DNA of 62,077 nt from Bryobacterales bacterium. Lineage in GTDB: Bacteria; Acidobacteriota; Terriglobia; Bryobacterales; Bryobacteraceae. A program made the translations under genes and the position numbers. The notes under the pieces were generated by a model. It worked only from the letters and a program-made list of their open reading frames with translations, made no database searches and was not told the DNA's origin. Where the stretch lies: NCBI GenBank assembly GCA_016789905.1, contig JAEUQC010000009.1, forward strand, positions 1-62,077. The letters run 5' to 3'. Every line of letters starts with the position of its first letter. Position 1 is the first letter of the stretch. Shown piece after piece: positions 15,687 to 24,380 of the stretch.

Positions 15687-16864
15687 CCGCGCTCCCGCGT
15701 GAGGTATAGCAACCCAACGCCGGCCAGCGGCAACATGGCCACGGCCAGGCAGACGGGCGCGAAGCCGTGTACATCCACTACATATCCGATGGCCGGGGAA
15801 ATCACCGTCTGCATCAGTCCGTAGGCGCCAGTCAACGATGCGGCGCCGAACGCCGCCCGCTCCACCCCGAACAGGTCCAGGGGCAATGCGTAGAGATTCA
15901 CGCTCATCATAGTGGCGCAGGAGTAGCTGATGCCAATGCAGAGCGCGGCCAGCAGCGGGCTGCCCACGAACGGCACCAGCGCCGTGGCGGCGGCTACGGC
16001 CAGCCCGCCGTAGAGCACCGCGCGGCGGCGGGCGTCCGCCACCGCCCCGGTCATGCGCATGGAGACCGCGCCCCCGAGCAGACCGCCCACGGCCCCGATC
16101 AGCGGCGGAATCCAGGCCAGGGTCCGGTTTACCACATTGGCCTCCATGCCCCATGCCTTCACAAGATAGGGCGTGGTCCAGTTGGACCAAAGGCTGTAGA
16201 CGGTCATCACCAGCATGGTGGCCACCACCAGGCCCCAGTAGCCGCGGGAACGCAACATCTCCGTCACCGCGAATTTACGCTGTTGCGGGTCCACCTTCTG
16301 GCGGGGCGCGCCGCGCGCGACGAACAGCCACAACGGCACCCAGAACAAACCCAGCACGCCGCCCGCCAGGAATGCCGACCGCCATCCGAACCTCGGCTCC
16401 ATGAACCCAGCCAGCAGCGGCGCGGCGATCATTCCGATCGATAGCCCCACCTGGCTCAACCCCTGGCCCAGCGCCCGTTCCCTCGGTTCCAGATATGTGG
16501 ACATTGCCTTTCCCGCCGCCGGCACACCCCCGCCTTGCGCCGCTCCCAGCAGGAAGCGCGATGCAATCAACCCGCCCAACTCCCGCGCCCATCCCGTCCA
16601 CACCGTCGCCAACGACCACACGCCCACCGCCAACGACACGCCGGCGTTCAGCCCGATGCGGTCAATCACCAGGCCCATCAGCGGCGCGGCGATAGCGTAG
16701 ACAAGCGAAAAATACGACACCACGCGTCCGTAATCCTCGTAGGTCCAGCCGAACTCGCCGCGAATCACCGGCGCCAGCGCCGAAAACAACTGGCGGTCCA
16801 GGTAATTCAACGACGAGGAAAGTACAAAAATTCCAACCGCCACCCAGCGTCCCGGAAGCTTCAT
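15683..16864 (-). CDS. MFS transporter (anion:cation symporter-like)
   Basis: A 393-residue transporter with about 12 hydrophobic helices. The first helix contains LNYLDRQLFSALAPVIRGEFGW, typical of the hexuronate/glucarate (ACS) branch of the major facilitator superfamily. The loop 2-3 motif is seen as GLVIDRIGLNAG, and SRFLLGAAQGGGVPAAGKAM is the conserved fourth-helix block. Likely substrate: an organic or sugar acid, inferred from subfamily only. Start and stop each overlap the neighbouring genes by four bases, so it is the second cistron of a four-gene leftward operon. Confidence 0.88.
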   Translation of the reverse strand: MKLPGRWVAVGIFVLSSSLNYLDRQLFSALAPVIRGEFGWTYEDYGRVVSYFSLVYAIAAPLMGLVIDRIGLNAGVSLAVGVWSLATVWTGWARELGGLIASRFLLGAAQGGGVPAAGKAMSTYLEPRERALGQGLSQVGLSIGMIAAPLLAGFMEPRFGWRSAFLAGGVLGLFWVPLWLFVARGAPRQKVDPQQRKFAVTEMLRSRGYWGLVVATMLVMTVYSLWSNWTTPYLVKAWGMEANVVNRTLAWIPPLIGAVGGLLGGAVSMRMTGAVADARRRAVLYGGLAVAAATALVPFVGSPLLAALCIGISYSCATMMSVNLYALPLDLFGVERAAFGAASLTGAYGLMQTVISPAIGYVVDVHGFAPVCLAVAMLPLAGVGLLYLTRERG

Positions 16865-18342
16865 CGCTCTCCCGTGAACGTCACCGTCGAAATCTCACCG
16901 GTGGCTTTCTGGTACTCCACCGTTACCGTGCGCGGCGCCTTTTGCAGGCCGCAGCCAAGGTCCACGGTTCCATTGCCCGTCACCACGATCTTGCCCGCGT
17001 CCTTAACCTTAAGGACTGTTGCCGTCTTCAGGTTGTCGCCAATCGCCAACCGCAACTGGTTGCCTGCCAGGCAATCGACGCGCAACAGTTTCCCGCGCGC
17101 CGTGCCGTCGGGCCTTGGTCCGTCCCACCAATCCACGACTTTGCCAGTAGTGGGCGCGGCGCCGGCGTTGGCGCGCGCTTCAGCCTCGCGAATCCTGGTT
17201 TTCGCCTCGTCTTTCAGGCGCTGCAACTCCCGCGCCTCGGCCTCTTGCGCCTTCCGCCGCTCTTCCTCTTCGGCCTCAATCCGCTTCTGGTCCGCCGCCA
17301 GCCGGATGGCTTTCAGTTCCGCCCGTTCTTTCGGCGTCGCCGCCGCCCGTTCGGCGCCAAACCACATTTTTGTCGCTTCGGCCGGCAATTCTGCCGCTTC
17401 GAAGGCCTCCGCCGCCGCCCGCCAGAGCCGTACTTCGCGCGGCGATAGCTCCGCCGCCTTCCTGTACCGCTGGGCCTTGTCGGATTGCTTCTCTTCGAGC
17501 TTGGCCAGCAGCTCGTGCGGCAGGCTCCAGCGCGGGTTCATTCGCCAAGCCTTTTCCAGGGAATCCCGTGTGTTTTGGAGGGCCAGCGCGCGGGCGCCGG
17601 ACGGGGCGGCCTTGCCGGCCACGTCGTCCATCAACAGGCGGGCTTCTTCGGGTTCCAACTCTTCGCCGCGAATCCGCCGCGGGTCCATCGGCTTGCTGGT
17701 CAGGGCGATTGTTCCGAAGGCACCTTTGGCCAAGTACGCCGCCACTTCCTTGTCGAAATCCCGCTGTAGCATGCCGACGGTGTTGCGCCAGGCCGCGTCG
17801 CCATCCACGCCTTTCGCAAAGTTGGAAAGCAGCACCCGGGCGGTGCCGCTGAAACGCGGATCGGTGAGCAGCAGGTGCATGCGAGCCCATTCCAGGTCCT
17901 TCGCCGCCGGCGCCGCGCCGAGCGTAACCCGGGGGCCATCCACATCCAGCGTGCTGAAGGCACGGGCTACGCCGCGCTCCACGGACGGGTCCATGGTGGC
18001 CGTGTTCTCTTTCAGTAACAGGAGTGCCACCTGTTCCAACACGCCGGGCGGCACGGCCCCTACGGGCAGCGTCAAAAGATAGGAGTCGCGCCCCAGCCGG
18101 ATTTCGCCAACTTCCGCGTCGTTTTTCCGCTGCACCACAGCCAGCGGCCACACCGGCATCAACTCCTTCCCGAATTTTCCGGAAAGCGTATGCCGCAACT
18201 GTTCCAGCGTCACCACCACCGCCTGTGCTTCCTTTTCTCCGCCGTTCGTATAAACGGTGAAAGGCGCGGCCCGATAGGCCGTCCATTTTTCGGCGGTCAG
18301 CAAACCGGGAACAAGCAGCAGAACCGAAAGAAACCGCTTCAC
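16861..18342 (-). CDS. Secreted protein with coiled coil, family unknown
   Basis: A 493-residue exported protein. Signal peptide: KRFLSVLLLVPGLLTAEKW. The body has a peptidase-like opening (YRAAPFTVYTNGGEKEAQAV), but I see no HExxH. A helical region with TPR-like spacing covers roughly residues 250-350. A highly charged coiled coil follows (RIEAEEEERRKAQEAEARE) and then a beta-rich C-terminus (LRVDCLAGNQLRLAIGDN). The GTG at 18342 is the best start because it places the signal peptide at the N-terminus; the frame is open much further upstream. It is the first gene of the coupled operon with MFS, GT4 and GNAT genes. Confidence 0.75.
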   Translation of the reverse strand: MKRFLSVLLLVPGLLTAEKWTAYRAAPFTVYTNGGEKEAQAVVVTLEQLRHTLSGKFGKELMPVWPLAVVQRKNDAEVGEIRLGRDSYLLTLPVGAVPPGVLEQVALLLLKENTATMDPSVERGVARAFSTLDVDGPRVTLGAAPAAKDLEWARMHLLLTDPRFSGTARVLLSNFAKGVDGDAAWRNTVGMLQRDFDKEVAAYLAKGAFGTIALTSKPMDPRRIRGEELEPEEARLLMDDVAGKAAPSGARALALQNTRDSLEKAWRMNPRWSLPHELLAKLEEKQSDKAQRYRKAAELSPREVRLWRAAAEAFEAAELPAEATKMWFGAERAAATPKERAELKAIRLAADQKRIEAEEEERRKAQEAEARELQRLKDEAKTRIREAEARANAGAAPTTGKVVDWWDGPRPDGTARGKLLRVDCLAGNQLRLAIGDNLKTATVLKVKDAGKIVVTGNGTVDLGCGLQKAPRTVTVEYQKATGEISTVTFTGER

Positions 18343-18372
18343 AGCACTAGCATATCCCGCTACAATCCCCCC

Positions 18373-18819
18373 ATGGCCAAGACCATTTGGAATGCCGGCG
18401 ACCGGCAGGCGCTGCTGGCGCGTTTTGACAAACTGCAAACCGGCCAGCGCCCGCTTTGGGGCAAAATGTCGGTCACCCAGATGTTGAAACACTGCACCGT
18501 GCCCATCTATGCCGCCATGGGGGAAACGCCAGTGACGATGAAAAAGACGTTTTTCCGGTTCTGGCCTATGCAGAAGCTCATTATCTACGTACTGCCGTGG
18601 CCCCAAAGTGCCCCGACCGCGCCGGAATTTGTCATCACCGACGACGGTGACATCGACGAGCGCCGCGCCGCCCTTCGTGCCGCCGTCGATAAGTTCGTGA
18701 GCCGCGGCCAGAACCAAACCATGAAGCCGCACGCCGCCTTCGGCCCCCTGTCGATCGAGGATTGGGGAGCGCTGATGCACAAGCACCTGGAACACCACCT
18801 GAAACAGTTCGGCGCCTAA
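18373..18819 (+). CDS. DUF1569 (DinB-like) protein
   Basis: A 148-residue protein of the DUF1569/DinB-like four-helix family. Typical blocks are QRPLWGKMSVTQMLKHC near the N-terminus and HAAFGPLSIEDWGALMHKHLEHHLKQF at the end; the histidines may bind a metal. DinB-superfamily members include thiol transferases, but the activity of this branch is unknown. The start at 18373 is the first ATG that keeps the family's beginning. Divergent from the secreted-protein operon by 30 bases, and convergent with the XRE-cupin gene, sharing a CTAA stop overlap at 18816-18819. Confidence 0.85.
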   Translation: MAKTIWNAGDRQALLARFDKLQTGQRPLWGKMSVTQMLKHCTVPIYAAMGETPVTMKKTFFRFWPMQKLIIYVLPWPQSAPTAPEFVITDDGDIDERRAALRAAVDKFVSRGQNQTMKPHAAFGPLSIEDWGALMHKHLEHHLKQFGA

Positions 18820-19427
18820 CCGGGCACCTGCGCCGAGATGACCAGCGCGCGAGCCGGCGTTTCCGACAGGCCCCGGTAGGAGTGCATCTCGGACGCATCG
18901 AAATAGGCGGAGTCCCCGGCATCCAATATGAACGTCTCATCCTGGTAGACGACCTCCAACTGCCCATCCAGCAGGTGAAGCAGTTCGGCGCCGGCATGAA
19001 TATGGGGAACGGTTTCGGACGGCTCGCGCTGGGGAAACTCCGCCAAATACGCTTCGATCGGCTTGTTATTGGCCTTAAACGCCAGCACTTCAAAATAGAA
19101 CCCGGGCTTTTCGGCCTCGGCGTCGCTTGGAAAGCGCATGCGCTCGTCCTGCCGCACCACCTCAAACAGCCCCGCGCGCCGGCGCGATCCGAAGAAGTAG
19201 TCCAGCCCGACGTCGAAAACCATCGCCACGCGTGCCAGCGTCGGCAGCGTGGGAATCAACTTTCCGTTCTCCAATTGGGACAACATGCTGGCCGAAAGCC
19301 CGGTGTGTTTGCCCAGTTCGGTGAGCGCGATCTTCTTCCTCATCCGCAGTTGGCGGATTTTGGCCCCCAAATCATAGGCCGAAAGCACTCGGGAGATGGT
19401 ATCGGGGCCGGATTCGTACTCGATCAT
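18816..19427 (-). CDS. XRE-cupin transcriptional regulator
   Basis: A 203-residue regulator with an N-terminal Cro/CI helix-turn-helix (about residues 22-75: IRQLRMRKKIALTELGKHTG, then SMLSQLENGKLIPTLPTLARVA) and a C-terminal cupin (about 130-195: VPHIHAGAELLHLLDGQLEV, LDAGDSAYFDASEMHSY). This layout is that of the SutR/PuuR-type regulators, in which the cupin senses a small molecule. The predicted promoter (TTGCAA, 16 bases, TAAACT) ends seven bases before the ATG, so the messenger would be leaderless. Two near-identical 14-base repeats flank that promoter and are the likely autoregulatory sites. Confidence 0.9.
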   Translation of the reverse strand: MIEYESGPDTISRVLSAYDLGAKIRQLRMRKKIALTELGKHTGLSASMLSQLENGKLIPTLPTLARVAMVFDVGLDYFFGSRRRAGLFEVVRQDERMRFPSDAEAEKPGFYFEVLAFKANNKPIEAYLAEFPQREPSETVPHIHAGAELLHLLDGQLEVVYQDETFILDAGDSAYFDASEMHSYRGLSETPARALVISAQVPG

Positions 19428-19489
19428 AAATTCAGTTTAGTGCAGCTTAAAACGATTGCAATGGTTTTTGTGTGGATAAATTGAGTTTA
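19426..19489. promoter_or_regulatory. Candidate operator: 14-base direct repeat spaced by 50 bases
   Basis: The sequences ATAAATTCAGTTTA (19426-19439) and ATAAATTGAGTTTA (19476-19489) differ at one base and start exactly 50 bases apart, about five helical turns. The first covers the start codon and predicted -10 box of the XRE-cupin gene; the second lies towards the ECF sigma gene. This is what an autoregulatory operator for two cooperating dimers would look like. Inference from sequence only. Confidence 0.6.
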
Positions 19490-19535
19490 AGTAACGGGTA
19501 GGAATGGTCCGATATTCCTGTTAGCCTTGCTTCAT

Positions 19536-20177
19536 ATGGCAACCACCGCAACCGTAATCGCCAACTTCACCCCGATGGCGATCGTCGACGCCGACGCGGC
19601 ACTGATCGAGTCCGCGCGTCGCGGCGATACCGAGGCCTTCACCGAACTGGTGAACCGGCACTATCAATCCAGCTTGAAACTCGCCCGTTCCATCCTCCGG
19701 GACTTTGAGGATGCCGAAGATGAGGTTCAAAACGCCTTCACCAAGGTGTACCTGCATCTGAGCCGGTTTGAAGGGAACAGCCGCTTTTCCACGTGGCTGA
19801 GCCGCATCGTGGTTAACCAATGCCTGATGCGCCTTCGCAAGGCTCGCCGAGCCCGGTTTGCTTACTTGGATGATCCGGGCTCGGAGGACGGGAACGTCCG
19901 CATGGAACTGGCCGACGGGGCGGAGACGCCGGAACAGTCGCTGGGACGCGGGGAAGTGGAAGCGCTTCTTCGCCGGGAGGTGAACTGCATTCCGCCGCTG
20001 TTGCGCGAACCGCTCCTGCTGCGGGAGACAATGCGGTTATCGCTGACCGATGTCGCCAAGCGTTTGAACATTACCGAAGCCGCGGCCAAGAGCCGTCTGC
20101 TGCGGGCGCGCCGGGAACTGAAGACACGGTTGGCCCGCCACCAGGGGAGCCGTGGCCCAGCCACGCTGCTCGCCTAA
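19536..20177 (+). CDS. ECF-type RNA polymerase sigma factor
   Basis: A 213-residue sigma-70-family ECF factor. Region 2 spans about residues 20-90 (DTEAFTELVNRHYQSSLKLA, FEDAEDEVQNAFTKVYLHL, FSTWLSRIVVNQCLMRLRK). Region 4 follows at about 140-200 (PLLREPLLLRETMRLSLTDV, then NITEAAAKSRLLRARRELK). I use the ATG at 19536; the frame opens nine bases earlier with TTG. No anti-sigma gene with a membrane segment and zinc motif follows. The next gene is convergent and its stop shares a CTAA overlap with this one. Regulation may come from the neighbouring XRE-cupin operator. Confidence 0.92.
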   Translation: MATTATVIANFTPMAIVDADAALIESARRGDTEAFTELVNRHYQSSLKLARSILRDFEDAEDEVQNAFTKVYLHLSRFEGNSRFSTWLSRIVVNQCLMRLRKARRARFAYLDDPGSEDGNVRMELADGAETPEQSLGRGEVEALLRREVNCIPPLLREPLLLRETMRLSLTDVAKRLNITEAAAKSRLLRARRELKTRLARHQGSRGPATLLA

Positions 20178-20605
20178 AGGGACGCCTGGCGAATGCGCTC
20201 CGCCAGGGCCGCGGAAACCCAAAGCGGCACACCCTCTTCACCCCCCAAACGGAACTCCATGCCTTGCCGGAAGAAGCTTCGTTTCGGGGTGATAGTAATC
20301 TCCTTCCAGGGTATGTGAAGGGGCGGGTGGCGAAAGCGGAACAGCGCAAGGATGGCCAGGTAGAGACCGTCACGGTTGGCGCCCAGCGTGAGGCAGTTTC
20401 GATAGTGTACCCATCGTAGCTGGCCGCTTTGCCAGCTCCAGGAGCGTCCACGGAACTCTGGGGAATAGGCGAACCGCGCGGCCAGCAGGCGCCAGCCGGA
20501 GGCTAGGCTATTGAAAGCGCCAACCAGCAACAAGAGCACGGTGAAGGAGCCAACGAACAGAGGAAGCAACAGCGTCATGCTTACCGGAGACGTTTGCGTT
20601 TCCAC
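20174..20605 (-). CDS. Small membrane protein, family unknown
   Basis: A 143-residue protein with an N-terminal membrane segment (about residues 11-32, TLLLPLFVGSFTVLLLLVGA) and a second hydrophobic stretch (LYLAILALFRF). The soluble part ends PLHIPWKEITITPKRSFF...MEFRLGGEEGVPLWVSAALAE, which resembles a PH-like/bPH beta domain. I cannot assign a function. It converges on the ECF sigma gene with overlapping stops. Its upstream side shares a 70-base region with the phoH promoter. Confidence 0.7.
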   Translation of the reverse strand: METQTSPVSMTLLLPLFVGSFTVLLLLVGAFNSLASGWRLLAARFAYSPEFRGRSWSWQSGQLRWVHYRNCLTLGANRDGLYLAILALFRFRHPPLHIPWKEITITPKRSFFRQGMEFRLGGEEGVPLWVSAALAERIRQASL

Positions 20606-20678
20606 GTAAGTATTTTATGCATTGCTATAATTAAGGAAAGATGTTTCTTCGCCGCACCGGCCTGTTCCGCTTTTTCGC
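20606..20678 (+). promoter_or_regulatory. Likely promoter of the phoH-era operon
   Basis: An exact TATAAT -10 box lies at 20626-20631 (preceded by TTGC), about 48 bases before the phoH start. The local sequence is AT-rich against a GC-rich background. I find no good TTGACA at normal spacing. It would also leave room for the divergent promoter of the small membrane-protein gene. Confidence 0.5.
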
Positions 20679-21710
20679 ATGCGACTAAGTGTGCCCATTC
20701 CCCAGGGCGTGGAAGCCCTTTACGGAACCCGCGACGAGAACATTCGCCTGCTGGAAGCGGGGCTTGGTGTGCGCACGCGGCTGGCGAGCGGATCCTTGGA
20801 AATCGAAGGCGATGAAGAGGGCGTGGAGCGCGCCTGCCGCATTGTTAGCGACTACACGGAGATGGTTCGGGAAGGGCAGCACTTTTCCAGCGGCGACATG
20901 GCGAATTTCCTGCGTATCGTTACCGGCGACGATCAGGTGACCCTGCGCGCGCTGGTGGCCAGCGGGCGGCAGCGGAGTTTCGGTAAGAAAGTCCTTACTC
21001 CCAAGACAATTAACCAGCGCCGTTATTTGGAAGCCATTGAACGGAACGACCTTGTTTTCGGTGTGGGCCCGGCCGGCACAGGAAAGACGTATCTGGCCGT
21101 CGCCATGGCGGTTTCCGCGCTGCTATCCAAGCGGGTTTCGCGCATCATTCTGACGCGCCCGGCGGTGGAGGCGGGCGAAAAGCTCGGTTTTCTGCCCGGC
21201 ACGCTACAGGAAAAAATCGACCCCTACCTGCGCCCCCTGTACGACGCGCTTTTCGATATGCTCGACGCTGAGAAGGTGGAGAAGTTCATCGAGAAGAACG
21301 TAATTGAAGTAGCACCGCTGGCCTTTATGCGAGGCCGGACGCTGAACGACAGTTTCATTATTCTGGACGAAGCGCAGAATTCGACGCCGGAACAGATGAA
21401 GATGGTGCTGACGCGGCAGGGCTTCAGTTCGAAGACCGTCGTCACCGGGGACGCCACGCAGATAGATCTTCCCAACGGCCGGCGTTCCGGGCTGATAGAA
21501 GCCGTTGAGATATTGAAAGGCATTGACGGCATCAGCTTCGTTCATTTCGACGACAGCGATGTTGTTCGCCACAGTCTGGTGCAACGGATAATCCGCGCTT
21601 ATGAAAAGCATGGAGAAAACGCAGCGAACGCGCGCCAACTCAGTCTCCGCCTGACCGAAGTGATGGCCGAGGCAGACCCCTCCACCAACCCGACCGCTCC
21701 AATCGCTTAA
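20679..21710 (+). CDS. phoH: PhoH-family ATPase
   Basis: A 343-residue PhoH-like protein. A short N-terminal KH-like region ([20 protein letters not shown]) precedes the P-loop ATPase core: Walker A GPAGTGKT, then [20 protein letters not shown], Walker B-type [20 protein letters not shown], and [12 protein letters not shown]. PhoH proteins are linked to RNA metabolism; next to ybeY a role in ribosome or RNA quality control is usual. The gene order phoH-ybeY-corC-like-era is conserved over much of the bacteria. It is preceded by a recognisable TATAAT box. Confidence 0.94.
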   Translation: MRLSVPIPQGVEALYGTRDENIRLLEAGLGVRTRLASGSLEIEGDEEGVERACRIVSDYTEMVREGQHFSSGDMANFLRIVTGDDQVTLRALVASGRQRSFGKKVLTPKTINQRRYLEAIERNDLVFGVGPAGTGKTYLAVAMAVSALLSKRVSRIILTRPAVEAGEKLGFLPGTLQEKIDPYLRPLYDALFDMLDAEKVEKFIEKNVIEVAPLAFMRGRTLNDSFIILDEAQNSTPEQMKMVLTRQGFSSKTVVTGDATQIDLPNGRRSGLIEAVEILKGIDGISFVHFDDSDVVRHSLVQRIIRAYEKHGENAANARQLSLRLTEVMAEADPSTNPTAPIA

Positions 21711-21722
21711 TTACTCACAAAT

Positions 21723-22169
21723 ATGTCGCCGGATGGCAGTACCTTTCTATTTCGCACCGCGCCACGCGGCCTTGACCGCAAGCGCCTGCGCCTGTTCCAG
21801 GACACGCTGACCACACTGCTTACCAAGGGGCGGACGTTTACCTGCCTGCTGACCACGGACGCGGAACTTCGCCGGTTGAACGCCACGTTTCTTGGGAACG
21901 ACTACCCGACCGATGTGCTGAGCTTCCCATCCGTGGAAGGGGAGGAATCGATAGGGGAACTGGCCATTTCCGCGCCGCGGGCCAAAGCGCAGGCGGCCGC
22001 GTTTGGCCATCCGCTGGAAACGGAGATTGAAATCCTGATGCTCCACGGCGTGTTGCACCTGCTGGGGCACGATCACGAGACCGATAAAGGCGCCATGCGC
22101 CGGATCGAGTCCCGCTGGCGTCAAAAGCTGGGTCTGCCCGCGGGCCTTATCGAACGCGCACGCCGATGA
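21723..22169 (+). CDS. ybeY: YbeY, rRNA maturation endoribonuclease
   Basis: A 148-residue YbeY protein. The metal-binding motif H-G-x-L-H-L-x-G-H-D-H is complete (LHGVLHLLGHDHETD). The upstream signature is also present (LRRLNATFLGNDYPTDVLSFP, then IGELAISAPRAKAQA). YbeY processes the 3' end of 16S rRNA and takes part in 70S quality control in the cytoplasm. It starts 12 bases after phoH and its stop overlaps the next ATG by four bases. Confidence 0.95.
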   Translation: MSPDGSTFLFRTAPRGLDRKRLRLFQDTLTTLLTKGRTFTCLLTTDAELRRLNATFLGNDYPTDVLSFPSVEGEESIGELAISAPRAKAQAAAFGHPLETEIEILMLHGVLHLLGHDHETDKGAMRRIESRWRQKLGLPAGLIERARR

Positions 22170-23461
22170 ACATCGCCTTTTTCCTGACGCTTGCCGTATT
22201 CTCCGCGCTGTTGACGCTCAGCGCGGTGGCGCAACTGCTGTACGTGGAATCGCTGCGGCTCCGTTCCCGGGAGTTGGATTCGCTCGAATACTTCAAAGAG
22301 AATTTGGAAGATCGCCTGGGGCTAAAAATCGAGCGGGGCGCGCTGACGTTTTCGCTGATCAAGCACGCGCTGATCGCCATGATGGGCATTTTCGCGTTGG
22401 CGCTGCTGGGCCAGGGTCGCGAACAGTTTTGGACGGCCATCGCCGAAGCCGCGGTGCTGGCCTGGGCGTTGTGTACCTTTTTCGCGCAGCTTCTGCCGCA
22501 ACTGCTGTACCGGAAGACCAACGGAAAGTGGCTATTTGCGTTCCTGCCGGTGCTCCACGCCATGATCCTCTTCATGGCGCCGGTAGTGGCGGTGCTGAAG
22601 TTCTTCCAGTCACTTACTGAACTGCGTGAATCCTCCGATGAAGAGAGCGGCAACGGGAGCAACGCGGAATCGGTGGAAGCGCTGATTACGGCCGGCAAGG
22701 AAGAAGGGCTGATTGAAGAAGAAGACCGGAAGCTGATTCAATCGGTGGTGGAGTTCGGCGATAAAACCGTGGGAGAAGTGATGACGCCGCGGCCGCGAAT
22801 CGTGGGGATCGAGAAGAGCCGGCCGCTGGAAGAACTGCGCGAACTGGTTATCAACGAACAGTACTCGCGCATTCCCGTGTTCGACGAATCCATCGATAGC
22901 GTGGTGGGATTCATCCACGTGCGCGACATGTTTGAGCGCAACCCGAATGAAACCGGCAAGAAGGCTTGGGAGATCATGCGCCCGATTCGCGTGGTGCCGG
23001 AACAGAAGAAGGTGACCGCGCTGCTAAAAGAGATGCAGCGGGATGGGGCGCATATGGCCGTCGTTGTGGACGAGTACGGCAACACGGCAGGGCTCGCCAC
23101 CATGGAAGATCTGGTGGAAGAGATATTCGGCGAGATTCGCGACGAGCATGAACCGGTGACCGACGTGACGCCCGACGGCGATGGCGCATGGCTTGTTTCC
23201 GGTTCGTTCGACCTGGATCACCTGCAGGAACTGGTGGGTTTTCGCCCCGAAGAACATTTTGAATCCACCACCGTTGGCGGGCTGGCCGCCGAATGGCTGG
23301 GCCGCGTTCCGCGCATCGGGGAAGCGGTGGAACGCGAAGGAATCCGCATTGAGATTGTCGCCGCCAACGACCGGCGCGTCGACCGCGCGCGCATTCTGCG
23401 CGCCCCCGAACCTGAACCCGAAAAGGAGCATCCCGCAGTGGAAGAAAACAAGGATGCCTAA
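22166..23461 (+). CDS. CorC/HlyC-family CBS-domain membrane protein
   Basis: A 431-residue protein with a membrane region in the first 160 residues (FFLTLAVFSALLTLSAVAQL, IAMMGIFALALLG, VLHAMILFMAPVVAVLKFF). The acidic linker LIEEEDRKLIQSVVEFGDKTVGEVM leads into a CBS pair (about residues 200-320: MTPRPRIVGIEK, YSRIPVFDESIDSVVGFIHV, AVVVDEYGNTAGLATMEDLVEEI). A C-terminal CorC/HlyC transporter-associated domain ends around residue 410. The family is linked to magnesium and cobalt efflux. Overlaps ybeY by four and era by eight bases. Confidence 0.92.
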   Translation: MNIAFFLTLAVFSALLTLSAVAQLLYVESLRLRSRELDSLEYFKENLEDRLGLKIERGALTFSLIKHALIAMMGIFALALLGQGREQFWTAIAEAAVLAWALCTFFAQLLPQLLYRKTNGKWLFAFLPVLHAMILFMAPVVAVLKFFQSLTELRESSDEESGNGSNAESVEALITAGKEEGLIEEEDRKLIQSVVEFGDKTVGEVMTPRPRIVGIEKSRPLEELRELVINEQYSRIPVFDESIDSVVGFIHVRDMFERNPNETGKKAWEIMRPIRVVPEQKKVTALLKEMQRDGAHMAVVVDEYGNTAGLATMEDLVEEIFGEIRDEHEPVTDVTPDGDGAWLVSGSFDLDHLQELVGFRPEEHFESTTVGGLAAEWLGRVPRIGEAVEREGIRIEIVAANDRRVDRARILRAPEPEPEKEHPAVEENKDA

Positions 23462-24380
23462 AGCGAAAAAGCCAAAGTATCACGCCGGAACGGCCACCAT
23501 CATCGGTCTGCCGAACGCCGGCAAATCGACGCTATTGAACGCCATCGTTGGCGAGAAACTGGCCATTGTCACCGCTAAGGCGCAGACGACGCGGACGGCG
23601 CTGAACGGCGTCTGGACCGGTGAAAACACGCAGATCGTTTTCGTCGATACGCCCGGCTTGCATAAATCCGACACGGTGATTAACCGCCGTATGATGCAGG
23701 CGGTGCGTGCCGCCCTGGACGCGATCGATGTGATTGTCTTCGTGGTGGACGCGACCAAACCGATCAGCGAGGAGATCAACCAGGCGATCGATCTGGTGAA
23801 GAAACCGGGGACGCCGGTGATTCTTGTGCTGAACAAGATCGACCAGATTCACGAGAAGGCGAAGCTGTTTGGCATTATCGAGCAGTTCCAGGCCCTGCAT
23901 CCGTTCGACGCCTATGTTCCCGTATCGGCGAAAAAGGGGGACGGCATAGAGGAGTTGCGGAAGGCGATCGCCGCGCACTTGCCGGTGGCGGAGGCGCTGT
24001 ACCCGGACGATCATCTGACGGATGTGCCGTCGCGATTTCTGGCCGCGGAGATGATTCGCGAACGGATTTTGATTCTATCCCGGCAGGAAGTGCCACACTC
24101 GGTGGCTGTGCTCGTGGACGAATGGGAAGACAAGCCGGCGGTGATTCGGATCGCGGCGACGATCTATGTGGAGCGGGCCGGGCAGAAGAGCATTATCGTT
24201 GGCGCGGGCGGCGCTATGATTAAACAGATCGGCACCGCGGCGCGTGTGGAAATGGAGAAGTTCTTCGATAAGAAGATCTTCCTGGAACTGTTCGTAAAGG
24301 TAAAACCCGACTGGCGCAACCAGCCGGAGTTCCTGAATGAGTTAGACTGGCGAAGGATGGTCAATGACCGCGATGCTTAA
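23454..24380 (+). CDS. era: GTPase Era
   Basis: A 308-residue Era GTPase, needed for 30S ribosome assembly and 16S rRNA maturation. All GTPase motifs are present: G1 GLPNAGKST, G2 in KAQTTR, G3 DTPG, G4 NKID, G5 SAKKG. A C-terminal KH domain carries KSIIVGAGGAMIKQIGTAAR. The start at 23454 lies eight bases inside the previous gene, so the long frame extension back to 23181 is not used. The stop is 17 bases inside the BON-domain gene. Clustered with ybeY, which acts in the same rRNA-processing pathway. Confidence 0.96.
   Translation: MPKAKKPKYHAGTATIIGLPNAGKSTLLNAIVGEKLAIVTAKAQTTRTALNGVWTGENTQIVFVDTPGLHKSDTVINRRMMQAVRAALDAIDVIVFVVDATKPISEEINQAIDLVKKPGTPVILVLNKIDQIHEKAKLFGIIEQFQALHPFDAYVPVSAKKGDGIEELRKAIAAHLPVAEALYPDDHLTDVPSRFLAAEMIRERILILSRQEVPHSVAVLVDEWEDKPAVIRIAATIYVERAGQKSIIVGAGGAMIKQIGTAARVEMEKFFDKKIFLELFVKVKPDWRNQPEFLNELDWRRMVNDRDA

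Noticed and set aside
20606..20640. Possible dif-like sequence in an AT-rich stretch
   Set aside because: The match to XerC/XerD arms is poor and the stretch is better explained as the phoH promoter with its TATAAT box.
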